A stretch of DNA of 64,000 bases from Flavobacterium psychroterrae (GCF_018380615.1 NZ_JAGYVZ010000001.1:93723-157722); one strand, 5' to 3'; counted from the first letter of the stretch, positions 28,283-38,115 are shown. Notes: generated by a model from the letters alone, not told the origin. Program-made: numbers and translations.

Positions 28283-29086
28283 CTACACCAATGAGGGTGC
28301 TATACCAAAGAGTTTTTTAAATGAAATTGAGAAATGCGAATAGTCTTTAAAACCAACATCTACATAAACATCTGTGGCTTTCATTTTCTTTTTGTCTAAA
28401 AGATAATACGCTTCTTCCAGTCGTTTTTGCAATAACCAGCGATTGGGCGTTGTGCTAAAAATTTTTTCGAAATCACGTTTAAATGTTGACAGGCTTCGTC
28501 CGGTTAAATAGGCAAATTCTTCCAGACTTCCGTTGTATTGATAATGTTCGTTCATATATGCTTCAAGATCAATTTTTCCGGGTTCGCTAAAATCAAAAAG
28601 TATGTTTTTTAGTTCTGGATTTGCTTCTAAAAAAATCAAAACAGCTTCTTTTATTTTTATTTTAACCAAACTATCGCTGATGATATTTTGGTTTTCTAAA
28701 TATGGCAAAAGTGAATCGATATAATTATTAAAGTGCTTATTTGGCTTTAGCCGAAATACATTTTCATGTTTATAAGAAACGGTTTTATCCAGCTGAAATT
28801 CATTCTTTAATTCAAATAAAGTTGCTGTATCAATACAAATAGAAACCGATTTATATTCTCCTCCTTCCGGCGGTTGTTTTACAAATTTACTCAGTCGGTT
28901 TCTGGCAGCAAAACGAAAATCTCCAGCCTTATACAATTCGGATTTTCCTCCAAAATAAACTTCTGAAGTTCCTGATATAATATAATCAAATACATGTTGT
29001 TTGATAAATATTTCTCCCTCGGTCGCTCTTTTTGAAGTCGCCGAATATACTATTTGAGGAATTTTTGAGTCTGTTGTGTTGGACAT
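28283..29086 (-). CDS. AraC-family transcriptional regulator
   Basis: This 267-residue protein has an N-terminal effector domain (AraC_binding_2-like, with FRFAARNRLSKF). The C-terminal helix-turn-helix pair is GSLEEFAYLTGRSLSTFKRDF and VYVDVGFKDYSHFSISFKKLFG. The gene order on the minus strand places it after the SDR gene (29232-30035), with a repeat hairpin between. Control of that SDR is possible but unproven. Confidence 0.87.
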   Translation of the reverse strand: MSNTTDSKIPQIVYSATSKRATEGEIFIKQHVFDYIISGTSEVYFGGKSELYKAGDFRFAARNRLSKFVKQPPEGGEYKSVSICIDTATLFELKNEFQLDKTVSYKHENVFRLKPNKHFNNYIDSLLPYLENQNIISDSLVKIKIKEAVLIFLEANPELKNILFDFSEPGKIDLEAYMNEHYQYNGSLEEFAYLTGRSLSTFKRDFEKIFSTTPNRWLLQKRLEEAYYLLDKKKMKATDVYVDVGFKDYSHFSISFKKLFGIAPSLV

Positions 29087-29114
29087 TTTTTGTTTCAGGT
29101 TTATTTTGTTTCAA

Positions 29115-29225
29115 GTTTTTTAGTCTCAGTCTCAGTCTCGGTTTTCAGCTTGATATGCACAAAACTATTATGACAAAGTTAATGCGAAATATAAAGCCCG
29201 CGACTGAGACTAAAAACCGGGACTA
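29115..29225. repeat. Inverted repeat of AGTCTC words
   Basis: TTTTAGTCTCAGTCTCAGTC is mirrored by GACTGAGACTAAAAACCGGG. The sequence family is shared with 18966-19047. It may act as a terminator for the SDR gene. Confidence 0.45.
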
Positions 29226-29231
29226 AAAAAA

Positions 29232-30035
29232 TTATCCTAAAAACAATCCAGTCATTTCTTTTACAGAAGCTTCTGCTCCTATTTCTAAACGCCTATCCGA
29301 CATTTGTTTAGAATCAGCTCCAGCTGTGTAATGTATCTGATCTTTTCCGTCAGTTGCGGCGTTGTAAACTACCTGGGCAATTTCTTCGGCTGTTGAACCG
29401 CTGTTTGTTGGATCCATCATACCTGTAACTACTTTCATATAATGATCCATTAATTCTTTATAAGGTTCTGCCGAAGTGATTGTTACATTCGCTGCGAATT
29501 CCGTGCGTATAAATCCCGGAGCAACCGTTTTAATTCCAATTCCGAAAGGAGCTAATTCATAACTCAATCCTTCGCTCCAGCCGTGTAAACCCCATTTTAC
29601 AGCGTGGTACAAACTATCAAACGGAAAAGTAGTTAGTCCTGCAATAGAAGTTATATTGATAAAAAGACCGCTTCTTTTCTCTCGAAAATGTGGAATAAAA
29701 GCCTGTGTAACACGAATTGCACCAAGCAAATTGGTATTGGTTTGTTTTAGAAGATCATCTTCTGTAACGCTTTCTAATGGACCAATTGCGCCATATGCTT
29801 CATTATTCAAGACAACATCAATATTTCCCAGAGCAATAGCTTTTGCTACAGCCGTTTTAATTTGTTTAGGCTCTGTAATGTCGAGTGGTAAAACCGTTAC
29901 TCTTTCCAGAGCTGCAAAATCTGCTTTGTCGATATTGCGCATTGTAGCAATAACATTCCATCCGTTGTTGTGAAATAAATGAACCGCAGCTTTTCCTAAA
30001 CCGCTTGATGTTCCTGTGATAAAAATTGTTTTCAT
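29232..30035 (-). CDS. Short-chain dehydrogenase/reductase
   Basis: This 267-residue classical SDR carries the cofactor loop TGTSSGLGKAAV, NNEAYGAIG in place of the usual NNAG, a catalytic Ser in ITSIAGL, and YHAVKWGLHG with catalytic Tyr and Lys. The ATG at 30035 is chosen because it starts directly at MKTIFITG; the upstream ATG adds 16 residues unlike the family. NNEAYG is an unusual variant of the NNAG motif. The substrate is unknown. Confidence 0.85.
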   Translation of the reverse strand: MKTIFITGTSSGLGKAAVHLFHNNGWNVIATMRNIDKADFAALERVTVLPLDITEPKQIKTAVAKAIALGNIDVVLNNEAYGAIGPLESVTEDDLLKQTNTNLLGAIRVTQAFIPHFREKRSGLFINITSIAGLTTFPFDSLYHAVKWGLHGWSEGLSYELAPFGIGIKTVAPGFIRTEFAANVTITSAEPYKELMDHYMKVVTGMMDPTNSGSTAEEIAQVVYNAATDGKDQIHYTAGADSKQMSDRRLEIGAEASVKEMTGLFLG

Positions 30036-30266
30036 AAGTATATTATTTATGAAGCAAAGTTCTCCAAAACATATGCAAACCACATTGTTCTAACGTTCAA
30101 CTTAAATGGTTCTAACGTTCAATTAAACATGCAAATTTTTATCCCTTAATATGTACTATTCAACAGCTATTCTGCACAGTTGGCTATTTTATTCTTACGC
30201 ATCACCAATAGCAATTTTACCTTTGAATAAGATAATAGATATCAATAACTTTTAAAATAAAATATT

Positions 30267-31067
30267 ATGAAAAATACACTTTTAATAACCACAATTATTG
30301 CATTTTCAGTACTCTTTTCTCTCAACTGTTTCATCTTTCCGGATAGTTATGAAGAACTTACCGGAAAATTAACATCCCAAAAAAACAAAATAGAAACCAC
30401 TGCAAATAACGGATTTGCCGTTGTAGAACTTTTTACTTCTGAAGGATGTTCAAGCTGTCCTCCTGCTGATGAATTAATGGCGAAATTGCAAAGCGAAAAC
30501 AAAGATAAAAACATCTATTTCATGGCATATCACGTAGATTATTGGGATCGTTTGGGTTGGAAAGATCAATTTAGTTCCAACGAATTTACGGTTCGCCAGC
30601 AACAATATCAAAATTGGCTGAATCTTTATGTCATGTATACGCCACAATTTATCATCAACGGTACTACAGAGTTTGCAGGTTATAACGAAACCACTCTTTC
30701 TAAAAAGATTGCTGATGCTTTGGCAATGAAAGAAACCTCAAGTCTGGAACTTAGTGCCAGATCTGATAATGATTCTTTAGAAATTAGTTTTAAAACAAAT
30801 CTATCAGAGAAAAACCAAAGTTTATTGATCGCCACGGTTCAAAAAGAAGCCATTTCGAAAGTAGCACGCGGCGAAAATAAAGGAAATACTTTGCATCACG
30901 TTCAAATTGTGAGACAGCTTAAAGGTTTTACTTTAAATGAAAAAGAAGGAAATATTGCGATACAAAAACCTGCCAATTTTAATACAAAAGACTATGAGCT
31001 AATCGGTTTTATCCAAAATACTACGAGTGGAAAAATTTCAGCTACAGCGAAAGTTATTTTGCGATAG
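30267..31067 (+). CDS. DUF1223-family exported thioredoxin-like protein
   Basis: This 266-residue protein has an N-terminal hydrophobic signal or anchor. The domain then begins FAVVELFTSEGCSSCPPADE, whose C61-x-x-C64 pair lies in a thioredoxin-like position. AYHVDYWDRLGWKDQFS is the second conserved block of the family. It probably acts in the periplasm. The biochemical role of DUF1223 is not established. Confidence 0.85.
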   Translation: MKNTLLITTIIAFSVLFSLNCFIFPDSYEELTGKLTSQKNKIETTANNGFAVVELFTSEGCSSCPPADELMAKLQSENKDKNIYFMAYHVDYWDRLGWKDQFSSNEFTVRQQQYQNWLNLYVMYTPQFIINGTTEFAGYNETTLSKKIADALAMKETSSLELSARSDNDSLEISFKTNLSEKNQSLLIATVQKEAISKVARGENKGNTLHHVQIVRQLKGFTLNEKEGNIAIQKPANFNTKDYELIGFIQNTTSGKISATAKVILR

Positions 31068-31104
31068 GGATTACCCACGGATTAAACAGATTTAAACGGA
31101 TGTT

Positions 31105-31130
31105 CACTGATTATTATTTTATAATCAGTG
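31105..31130. terminator. Hairpin after the DUF1223 gene
   Basis: CACTGATTAT (31105-31114) pairs exactly with ATAATCAGTG (31121-31130) over a six-base loop. The following T-run is weak, so termination is likely but not certain. Confidence 0.5.
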
Positions 31131-31252
31131 ATTCTTTATGTGCCGTTTTATTTAATGATTGTTTATTTTGCCACCTATTTCAAAAAAAAATGTTTAAATA
31201 TATTCCAACTTTAGCTCAATGTCATTGAGTTGAGAGGATATATAAATTTACT

Positions 31253-31435
31253 TAACAGTTTAATAAAGAAAGTAATTAGAAAAATCCGTTTTTATCAGCG
31301 TTTTCGCTTTAGCGAATCAGTAAAATCAGCGTCTAATTTTGACGCTGATAAAACAGATTTACTTCGTAAAAACGCGGATAAAAACGGATTTGATCTGCAA
31401 TAATTTTATTTTTTAAAAGCCTAACTTAACGACAT
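31253..31435. repeat. Long dispersed repeat, copy 1 (second copy at 45675-45826)
   Basis: Shared text includes AACAGTTTAATAAAGAAAGT, CAGCGTTTTCGCTTTAGCG and AATCAGCGTCTAATTTTGAC, continuing to TAATTTTATT. Inner inverted words (CCGTTTTTATCAGCG / CGCGGATAAAAACGG) allow folding. No gene was seen in 31131-31511. Confidence 0.75.
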
Positions 31436-31511
31436 TTAGCTAAAGCTAGAGGCAATTCATAAGAAAATAATCTTTGAAATCATTTTAATCTGTGGCATTT
31501 TAAATAATAAA

Positions 31512-32279
31512 TTATCTGTTCTCTAACCAACTCAAAAACGCGGTTGCTTTATCTTTACCAACCAATAATTTTTCTTCTGTGGGAATCGTTAATTTGATGA
31601 TGAGTTTACGTGAAAAATAATGCTCTGCTTCTCTAATGGCTGAAAAATTAACCAAATATTGTCTGTTTGTCCTAAAGAATTGCGTTTGAGATAATAGTTT
31701 ATGAACTTCATCAAGAGATTGTGTGATTTGATATTCGACCTTATCGAAAGTCATAATCGTTGGCGTTTCGTTCTTGATATAAAAAAACGCAATATTCTCA
31801 GTAAGAACCGTTTGGTATTTATTGTTTTTAAAAACCAAAAAACTGCTTTTGCCTGTATTCTCGCCTGTTCTGGTTAATAAATATTCAAAATCAGGCATTG
31901 CTTTTTTATTTCTTTGAAAGAAATTCTTCAACTCACCCGCTTTTTTAATCGCCTGGGCAATGCTTTCTCTTGAAAATGGTTTCAATACATAATCGATTCC
32001 GTTAGATTTAAAAGCTTCAATAGCATAATCATCAAACGCCGTACAGAATATTACGGGCGATAAAACTTCAACATTTTTGAAGATTTCAAAACACAAACCA
32101 TCTGCCAGCTGAATATCCATAAAAATAAGATCAGGCTGATCATTCTCTAAAAGATAATTTACAGCTCCGTCTATACTTTGAATATACGACAAAATTTGAG
32201 CATCTGGCCTGATACTCAATATAAGCTGACCAAGTGCTTTGGCCGTTTTTACTTCATCTTCAATTATTACGATAGTCAT
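31512..32279 (-). CDS. LytTR-family response regulator
   Basis: This 255-residue protein has an N-terminal receiver domain with acidic pocket IIEDE (7-9) and phospho-acceptor Asp55 in IFMDIQL. Thr/Ser at CTAFDDYAIEAF and Lys in VLKPFSRE complete the switch residues. The C-terminal LytTR DNA-binding domain includes FFRTNRQYLVNFSAI. Its start overlaps the end of the upstream kinase gene by 20 bp, making a coupled two-component pair. Target genes are not known. Confidence 0.92.
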   Translation of the reverse strand: MTIVIIEDEVKTAKALGQLILSIRPDAQILSYIQSIDGAVNYLLENDQPDLIFMDIQLADGLCFEIFKNVEVLSPVIFCTAFDDYAIEAFKSNGIDYVLKPFSRESIAQAIKKAGELKNFFQRNKKAMPDFEYLLTRTGENTGKSSFLVFKNNKYQTVLTENIAFFYIKNETPTIMTFDKVEYQITQSLDEVHKLLSQTQFFRTNRQYLVNFSAIREAEHYFSRKLIIKLTIPTEEKLLVGKDKATAFLSWLENR

Positions 32280-33276
32280 AAATCATGGGTATTTTTACTT
32301 TAAAAGTAGTTTCGGTTTTGTCAATTTCAATTTCCCTGTGCATCAAATGCGAAAAGCGCTGATTGATATTATCCAATCCAACTCCGGTAGACAATACGCC
32401 TCTTTTTAGTTGTATTTGATTTTCGACCACCAGGAAATCTCCTTCGGTATATAATTTAATGTGCAATGGTTTATCTAATGAAACCACATTGTGTTTGATG
32501 CAGTTTTCTATTAATAATTGTAATGTAAATGGTGGAACAGCCGAATCATATTGTCTTTTATCGACTTCGTTTTCTAAAACAAATCCGTCCTCAAAACGGG
32601 CTTTTAAAAGATAAACATAAGAATCTAAAATCTGAAGTTCTTCTTTTAGCGGAATTAAATCAAGCTTTCTGCTTTCGAGCGTAAAACGATAAAAATCAGA
32701 TAATTTCAGAATAAAATCAGAACTCTGCGGATCCTGAATATCCACCATCGACTTTAAAGTATTCAAACTGTTAAACAAAAAATGCGGATTTACCTGTTGT
32801 TTTAAAAGTTCATATTGTGCGCCCAGGTTTACTGCTTTTGTTTTTTCTAATTCTATTCCCATTTGTTGGGTTTGATAGTTTTGAAAAAGCAAATGCAGGA
32901 ACATATACACAATCAAATTGATTAAAACGCCTCGTAATTCAAACATGATTGGAGCATCCATTTTTGATATCTGAAAAAGTTCCTGATGTCCAATTACAAG
33001 AATAACCATTACTAAAATTCCCATAATGACACTCAGTAAAAGTTTCCAGTTGAATAAAGTTTGAGGAGTGCGTTGCGAGGAAAATTTGGGCAAACTATAC
33101 ATATTGTAATACCATATAAAAACCGAAAACAACAACGTAATCGAAGAGTTGATTATGATATCTCCAGGAGTAGAATCGACGTCAAATAATTTGGGAATCG
33201 AAGCAAGAATTGCCAGTGCTATAGAACTTCCCCATATTACTTTTGAGGAAACCTGAAAGCGTTTTACTTTTTCCAT
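32260..33276 (-). CDS. LytS/YehU-type sensor histidine kinase
   Basis: This 338-residue membrane kinase has four hydrophobic segments in the first 140 residues. The phospho-acceptor block LKQQVNPHFLFNSLNTLKSM follows, then an ATPase region with LQLLIENCIKHNV as N-box and STGVGLDNINQRF as G-box. It is the partner of the overlapping LytTR regulator. It has no large extracytoplasmic sensor, so it probably senses a membrane or small-molecule signal. Confidence 0.92.
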   Translation of the reverse strand: MEKVKRFQVSSKVIWGSSIALAILASIPKLFDVDSTPGDIIINSSITLLFSVFIWYYNMYSLPKFSSQRTPQTLFNWKLLLSVIMGILVMVILVIGHQELFQISKMDAPIMFELRGVLINLIVYMFLHLLFQNYQTQQMGIELEKTKAVNLGAQYELLKQQVNPHFLFNSLNTLKSMVDIQDPQSSDFILKLSDFYRFTLESRKLDLIPLKEELQILDSYVYLLKARFEDGFVLENEVDKRQYDSAVPPFTLQLLIENCIKHNVVSLDKPLHIKLYTEGDFLVVENQIQLKRGVLSTGVGLDNINQRFSHLMHREIEIDKTETTFKVKIPMIYDYRNN

Positions 33277-33501
33277 ATTCTGTGTTTGTTTTTAATCTTG
33301 CTTTGGTAAAGATAGAATATTTTCGAAGTATTTTATATTGAATACTAGTGCTTCGATTATTAAAGAAATAGTCTTTTTTATATTAATTTGATACTTTATA
33401 TAATAAATCCAAAGTATCTGATTTTCTTATATTTATAATTATTTTTTTTACCTTTTGTCAGTTTTAATAGAATTTTAATTTTAAAGTTCGTCTGCGCATT
33501 T

Positions 33502-33604
33502 TTGTCATTTCGAAAAAGGAGAAATCTCCGCAAGTAATTGCCTAACGGGAATCCAATCTTATAGAGTTTTTTATGGAGATTTCTCCCTGCGGTCGAAATA
33601 ACAA
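33502..33604. repeat. REP/MITE-like hairpin repeat, copy 4
   Basis: TTGTCATTTCGAAAAAGGAG at the left and CTCCCTGCGGTCGAAATAAC at the right are inverted, with inner GAGAAATCTCC / GGAGATTTCTC arms. It lies in the 33277-33692 gap, which otherwise shows no gene. Confidence 0.7.
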
Positions 33605-33692
33605 TGATTGTGGTTATTTTGTGTAAAATCCAGAGTTTTTTACACCCGTATTTTTTAAACTATAAAAGGCTTTTATTGTCATTCACAAAACC

Positions 33693-34097
33693 TTAAAAAC
33701 TGTAAACCAATACTGTATCACTAAATAAAGCAGGTTCATCAAAAACTAACTTTTTATCGGTAAATCCCATTAAAGGATTTCCAAAGAGATCTATTTTGTC
33801 TTTATCAACCACTTTAATCATCGAAAGATTATAGCTAAAAGCACGATTGTTTTCGTTTAAAACAGTATTCCATTTTTGACTGTACAATTCAGAACGGAGA
33901 TCTTTTGAAAATTTATTTAGCATAGAAATACTGTCATTTTCATTACTAATTAATTTAGAAAAAATAAAAGCTTCAAACATTTGATTATTTTGAAAATGCA
34001 TTGCTTTATCTAAACTATTACTAGAATAATTTTGAGCACTAGATTTTAAAGAGAAAAAGAAAAAAGCAACGACTAAAAAGGAAAGTATTGGTTTCAT
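33693..34097 (-). CDS. Exported hypothetical protein
   Basis: This 134-residue protein has a clear signal peptide (ILSFLVVAFFFFSLKSSAQ). The mature part, of about 110 residues, is charged and has no recognised domain. It lies downstream of the exported hydrolase genes on the same strand, separated by a strong hairpin. Function unknown. Confidence 0.6.
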   Translation of the reverse strand: MKPILSFLVVAFFFFSLKSSAQNYSSNSLDKAMHFQNNQMFEAFIFSKLISNENDSISMLNKFSKDLRSELYSQKWNTVLNENNRAFSYNLSMIKVVDKDKIDLFGNPLMGFTDKKLVFDEPALFSDTVLVYSF

Positions 34098-34286
34098 AAT
34101 TATTGTATTTAAGGGTTAATTGGTGTTTTAATTTTGAACAAATTTATAACGTAACCTTTAAAATAAGAAGCCTAAAAAAGGTGAAACGGACAACTTAAAA
34201 GCTGAATTGGACATGCATTAATGCAAAGTATTTTTTATGCTTTTTAGAAACAAAGATGTTTTTTGAATTACGTTTTGTCAAATAAT

Positions 34287-34358
34287 CGCGCAAAGACGCC
34301 AAGTCGCAAAGAAAAATACGCTAAAAAGCTAAACTTTGCGACTTGGCGTCTTTGCGCG
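34287..34358. repeat. Perfect 25-bp inverted repeat (CGCAAAGACG family)
   Basis: The arm at 34287-34311 (begins CGCGCAAAGACGCC) is the exact reverse complement of 34334-34358. This strong hairpin sits between the hydrolase and the hypothetical gene. The remaining 34098-34485 DNA has more copies of AAAGC/CTTTGCG words and no gene. Confidence 0.8.
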
Positions 34359-34485
34359 AAAATAAATCTTCTTAAAGCCTAAGAGCGCAAAGCTTTGTGT
34401 GCTTTATTCAGTAAACACTTTTTAAATAAACTTTAGCGGACTTTGCGTAAATCCTTGCCTTCTTTAATGCTAAACTTCTTTAAGG

Positions 34486-35508
34486 TTAAATTTTAGTAAC
34501 ATCCATAATCGCCTGAGCAAATGCTTTTGGATCTTCCTGCGGAACGTTGTGCCCAATTCCTTTTAGGATTCTGTGTTCGTATTTCCCTGTAAATTTATTG
34601 GCGTATGCTTTCCCGTCTATATTAGCTCCGTCGAAATCACTTGCTATGGTAATTGTTGGAACTTTAATGGCTGGTCTCGTTGCTAATTTCTTTTCTAAAC
34701 TATCGTATTTAGATTCTCCAGGTTCAAGAGATTGTCTCCATCTGTAGTTGTGAATAACAATTGCAACGTGATCCGGATTGTTAAAAGACTGTGCTGTTTG
34801 ATCGTAAGTTGCTTTGTCGAAATTCCATAACGGAGAAGCAATTTTCCAGATCAGTTTATTAAACTCATAAGTATTTTGGCTGTAGCCGAGTTTCCCTCTT
34901 TCGGTAGCAAAATAATATTGGTACCACCATCCTAATTCTGCCTGAGGAGGTAAAGGTTTTAAATTAGCTTCAAGATTTACCACCAGATAACCACTTACAG
35001 AAACCAATCCATTTAAACGTTCCGGCCAAAGTGCTGCCATTACTACCGCTGTTCTTGCTCCCCAATCAAATCCGCCAATAGTGGCTTTGTCTATTTTTAA
35101 CGCATCCATAAAAGCAATAATATCGTTGGCTAATGCTGCTTGCTGTCCGTTTCTAAAAGTATCTTTAGAAAGAAAAGTTGTTGTTCCTGAACCTCTTAGA
35201 TAAGGAGTTAATACTCTGTATCCTTTTGCAACTAAAATAGGCACGACTTCATTATAACTGTGAATGTCGTAAGGCCACCCGTGAAGCAAAATTACCGGAC
35301 TTCCTGTTGAAGGTCCTGCTTCTGTATATCCTACATTCAATAAACCTGCATTGATTTGTTTTAAGGTTCCAAGCGAACTTGCTGTTTCTATTACTTTTTC
35401 TGATTGTGCATTTACAAATGTCATTGTAAAAAATAAAGCTGCAATTAAAAGCATTTTAGAAGCTATTCTATTACCGAAACTTTTTTTGTTTTTTGGTGTT
35501 GTTTTCAT
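34486..35508 (-). CDS. Exported alpha/beta hydrolase, epoxide-hydrolase-like
   Basis: This 340-residue protein has a signal peptide (MLLIAALFFTMTFVNAQ). The hydrolase core shows HGWPYDIHSY (oxyanion region), the nucleophile elbow GGFDWGAR with Asp rather than Ser, and GIGHNVPQEDP with the catalytic His near the C-terminus. An Asp nucleophile is characteristic of epoxide hydrolases and haloalkane dehalogenases. It probably acts in the periplasm. It is co-directional with a cupin and another epoxide-hydrolase-like gene, suggesting a shared detoxification or degradation role. Confidence 0.82.
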   Translation of the reverse strand: MKTTPKNKKSFGNRIASKMLLIAALFFTMTFVNAQSEKVIETASSLGTLKQINAGLLNVGYTEAGPSTGSPVILLHGWPYDIHSYNEVVPILVAKGYRVLTPYLRGSGTTTFLSKDTFRNGQQAALANDIIAFMDALKIDKATIGGFDWGARTAVVMAALWPERLNGLVSVSGYLVVNLEANLKPLPPQAELGWWYQYYFATERGKLGYSQNTYEFNKLIWKIASPLWNFDKATYDQTAQSFNNPDHVAIVIHNYRWRQSLEPGESKYDSLEKKLATRPAIKVPTITIASDFDGANIDGKAYANKFTGKYEHRILKGIGHNVPQEDPKAFAQAIMDVTKI

Positions 35509-35652
35509 GATTATTATTTTTAATAGCTTGATTATTAGTTAATTTCTTCGTCAAAAGTATTCCGATAACAATCCTTATACAATTATAAAATAGTTGAAAC
35601 GGACGAAGTGAAGATTGAAACGGACAAACTAAAACCTGAATATGTTAGTGAT

Positions 35653-36060
35653 TTATTTTTTCAGTACCAGAATTGGTTTCCCTTTCTCTACAATATAAGT
35701 GGCCAATTCAGAAGCCTTGGCATTACTACTGTTTTTTGCCGAATGAAATTTTCCTGCCGGAATAAAAAGTACTTCCCCTGCTTTTAATGTCACAGGTTTT
35801 TCATCTTCAATTTGATATTCAAGAGTACCTTCTAATACATAAATAACTTCTTCTCCGGGGTGAGCATGCATTCCGAAAGCGGTATGAGCATCAAAATCTA
35901 TTTTGGACTGAACCGTTTCATGTCCTGCGATACTAAGATCGTGTCGCTGCAAATCTGTACGTGTAATTCCGTTTTGTTGTGCCGATGCGTTATTTGGGAT
36001 TAAAGCCATAAAAGTAAGAATGGCAATTGTGTATATACTGAAGTTTATATTTGTTTTCAT
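35653..36060 (-). CDS. Exported cupin-domain protein
   Basis: This 135-residue protein has a signal peptide ending near NNASAQ. A single cupin follows, with metal-site motif HAHPGEEVIYVLEGTLEY and second motif LFIPAGKFHSAKN. Such small cupins bind metals and may act as dioxygenases or isomerases. The substrate is unknown. It lies between two exported hydrolase genes on the same strand. Confidence 0.8.
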   Translation of the reverse strand: MKTNINFSIYTIAILTFMALIPNNASAQQNGITRTDLQRHDLSIAGHETVQSKIDFDAHTAFGMHAHPGEEVIYVLEGTLEYQIEDEKPVTLKAGEVLFIPAGKFHSAKNSSNAKASELATYIVEKGKPILVLKK

Positions 36061-36096
36061 ATTGTTTGTTTTAAAAGATTGTGCTTAATTATTTTT

Positions 36097-36230
36097 AACA
36101 CATAGAAACATAGTTTATTGGAATGTTTAGAAGGCGTTTCACTTAACATCAATTCACATAGCTATGTGAAGAAATCATGATTTTTTATTTTATTCTTTCT
36201 TAAAAATTAAAATCTATGTTTCTATGTGTT
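36097..36230. repeat. 17-bp perfect inverted repeat, dispersed
   Basis: AACACATAGAAACATAG (36097-36113) is exactly mirrored by CTATGTTTCTATGTGTT (36214-36230). It lies between the cupin and epoxide hydrolase genes. The left word also occurs at 13547-13563. Confidence 0.75.
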
Positions 36231-36253
36231 TAAATAATTATGTTCAACGTTTA

Positions 36254-37549
36254 TTATTTTCTTAGTGATTTAAAAGCTGCGCGAAGTTCTTCTGTAAAAA
36301 GTTGTGGTTCTTCCCAGGAAGCAAAATGACCGCCTTTTGATACTTCATTAAAATAAATCAGGTTTTTATAAGCTTTCTCTGTCCAGCTTTTTGGCGCCTG
36401 ATAGATTTCTCCAGGAAAAACAGTTACAGCAACCGGAATTTTTATGTCGTTTGTTTTTTGTTCTGCTACATTAAAGTTGTTGGTATTATTCTCCCAATAC
36501 AATTGAGCCGATGAATTTGCGGTATTTGTCAACCAATACAAAGTGATATCATCCAGCATTTCGTCTTTTGTAAGTGATTTTTCGGCATTTCCTCCACTGT
36601 ACGTCCATTCGTTGAATTTATCTAAAAAGAATGAAGCCAATCCTACTGGTGAATCTGTAAGTCCGTAACCTAAAGTTTGAGGACGTGTTACCATCATTCC
36701 TGCGTAACCGCCGCCTCTTGTGTATAGTTTATTAAGAGAAACAAATGCTGCTTTTTCTTTAACCGATAATCCTTCAGGAGCGGGATCTCCGTCTTTTAGA
36801 GCTTTCGCAATCTCAGCAGGAACTGTCGCCGGCATATTTACGTGAATTCCCAATAATCCTTGCGGAGCCTGGCGCGCCATAGCATCTGCAATTACAGAAC
36901 CCCAATCTCCTCCTTGAGACACATATTCTTTATATCCCAAACGTTTCATTAATACGTCCCATGCATTTCCAATTTTTTCTGGTCCCCAACCTGTTCCTGT
37001 TGGTTTTTCAGAGAAACCATAACCCGGCATTGACGGAATTACAAGATCAAAAGCATCTTCAGCTTTTCCTCCGTATGCGGTAGGATCTGTCAACGGGCCG
37101 ATTACTTTTAAAAGTTCAAAGAAAGATCCCGGCCAACCGTGAGTGATTACTAATGGTAATGCATTTTTATGTTTTGATTTAATGTGAATGAACTGAATAT
37201 CTAATCCATCGATATTGGTTACAAATTGAGGTAATGCATTCAGTTTAGCTTCGGTTTTACTCCAGTCGTAAGTTGTTCCCCAATATTTTACAAGACCTTG
37301 AATTTGTTGCAGTTTAACTCCTTGTGATTGGTCTGTAACGGTTTCCTTATCCGGCCATCTTGTTGCGTTTACACGAGTACGAAGATCTATTAAGGCTTCT
37401 TGCGAAATACTAATATGATACGGACGAATTGCTTCTGAGTCTGTTTTAGTTTGTTTTTTCTGTCCGAAACTTGTTGCTGCGATCAGCATAAACGTTCCTG
37501 TTGCAATTGCGTTTAAGAAGCTGCGTTTGTTTTTTTGAATTGTTTTCAT
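36254..37549 (-). CDS. Exported epoxide hydrolase
   Basis: The 431-residue protein has a signal peptide (IATGTFMLIAATSFGQ). An EHN N-terminal region follows (RPYHISISQEALIDLRTRV and WPDKETV). The hydrolase core has THGWPGSFFELLKVIGPL, the nucleophile elbow QGGDWGSVIADAMA with Asp, and KGGHFASWEEP with the catalytic His. The set matches microsomal-type epoxide hydrolases exactly. The ATG at 37549 gives the best signal peptide; an upstream ATG at 37591 adds 14 residues. It is likely secreted to the periplasm. Confidence 0.9.
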   Translation of the reverse strand: MKTIQKNKRSFLNAIATGTFMLIAATSFGQKKQTKTDSEAIRPYHISISQEALIDLRTRVNATRWPDKETVTDQSQGVKLQQIQGLVKYWGTTYDWSKTEAKLNALPQFVTNIDGLDIQFIHIKSKHKNALPLVITHGWPGSFFELLKVIGPLTDPTAYGGKAEDAFDLVIPSMPGYGFSEKPTGTGWGPEKIGNAWDVLMKRLGYKEYVSQGGDWGSVIADAMARQAPQGLLGIHVNMPATVPAEIAKALKDGDPAPEGLSVKEKAAFVSLNKLYTRGGGYAGMMVTRPQTLGYGLTDSPVGLASFFLDKFNEWTYSGGNAEKSLTKDEMLDDITLYWLTNTANSSAQLYWENNTNNFNVAEQKTNDIKIPVAVTVFPGEIYQAPKSWTEKAYKNLIYFNEVSKGGHFASWEEPQLFTEELRAAFKSLRK

Positions 37550-37947
37550 TTTGATTATAAATTTTGTTATTGTGATTAATTTCTTTGTCAAAAGTATATC
37601 GACAATACGCGGTTTAAAATCAGTAAATAGTCAAAACGGACGAAGTCGATGCCGAAACGGACATTCTCAAACTTAAAAATTTTATAATATTTGGATTTTG
37701 TAGAATTTCCTTTTAAAATCAAATTATATGGAAGAAAAAGGGATTTTGCATTCTATACTATAAGTAAGAAACAATTCGATGAATTATATAAATAGAACAA
37801 TACAAATTTACCTATAAATAAAAGCACTTTATTTTTAATGATTTACTAACTGCTTTTTAATAAGTTTTTGTGAATGTATTTCTTATGAGTGTTCATATAG
37901 AAACATAGATTAAAAAATAACTACAGATAAAGGATTAAAAAAAAATG

Positions 37948-38042
37948 TTTCACGCAGATTTTAAAAAGATTATAGCAGATTTAATTCAAGATAATCATCT
38001 GCGCACATCTGCTTAAATCTTTTTAAAATCTGCGTGAAAAAA
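37948..38042. repeat. CGCAGATT-family palindromic repeat, copy 2
   Basis: TTTCACGCAGATTTTAAAAA and TTTTTAAAATCTGCGTGAAA are inverted ends. It is closely similar to 17128-17230, including the central AATCTGC/GCACATCTGC. Confidence 0.75.
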
Positions 38043-38068
38043 TTGACACCTAATAGTCTATAATAAAA

Positions 38069-38092
38069 AAGCCTGATCACATAACCAGGCTT
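38069..38092 (-). terminator. Terminator of the nitronate monooxygenase operon
   Basis: On the minus strand AAGCCTG pairs with CAGGCTT over a ten-base loop and is followed by a T-run, directly after the 38116 stop. Confidence 0.75.
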
Positions 38093-38115
38093 CGTAAATT
38101 TATTTCTTTATTATT

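Larger units (their letters stand above)
37550..38115. other. Non-coding gap with repeat and terminator
   Basis: Holds the upstream region of the epoxide hydrolase gene, a CGCAGATT-family repeat and the terminator of the nitronate monooxygenase gene. No reading frame of interest was seen. Confidence 0.5.
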
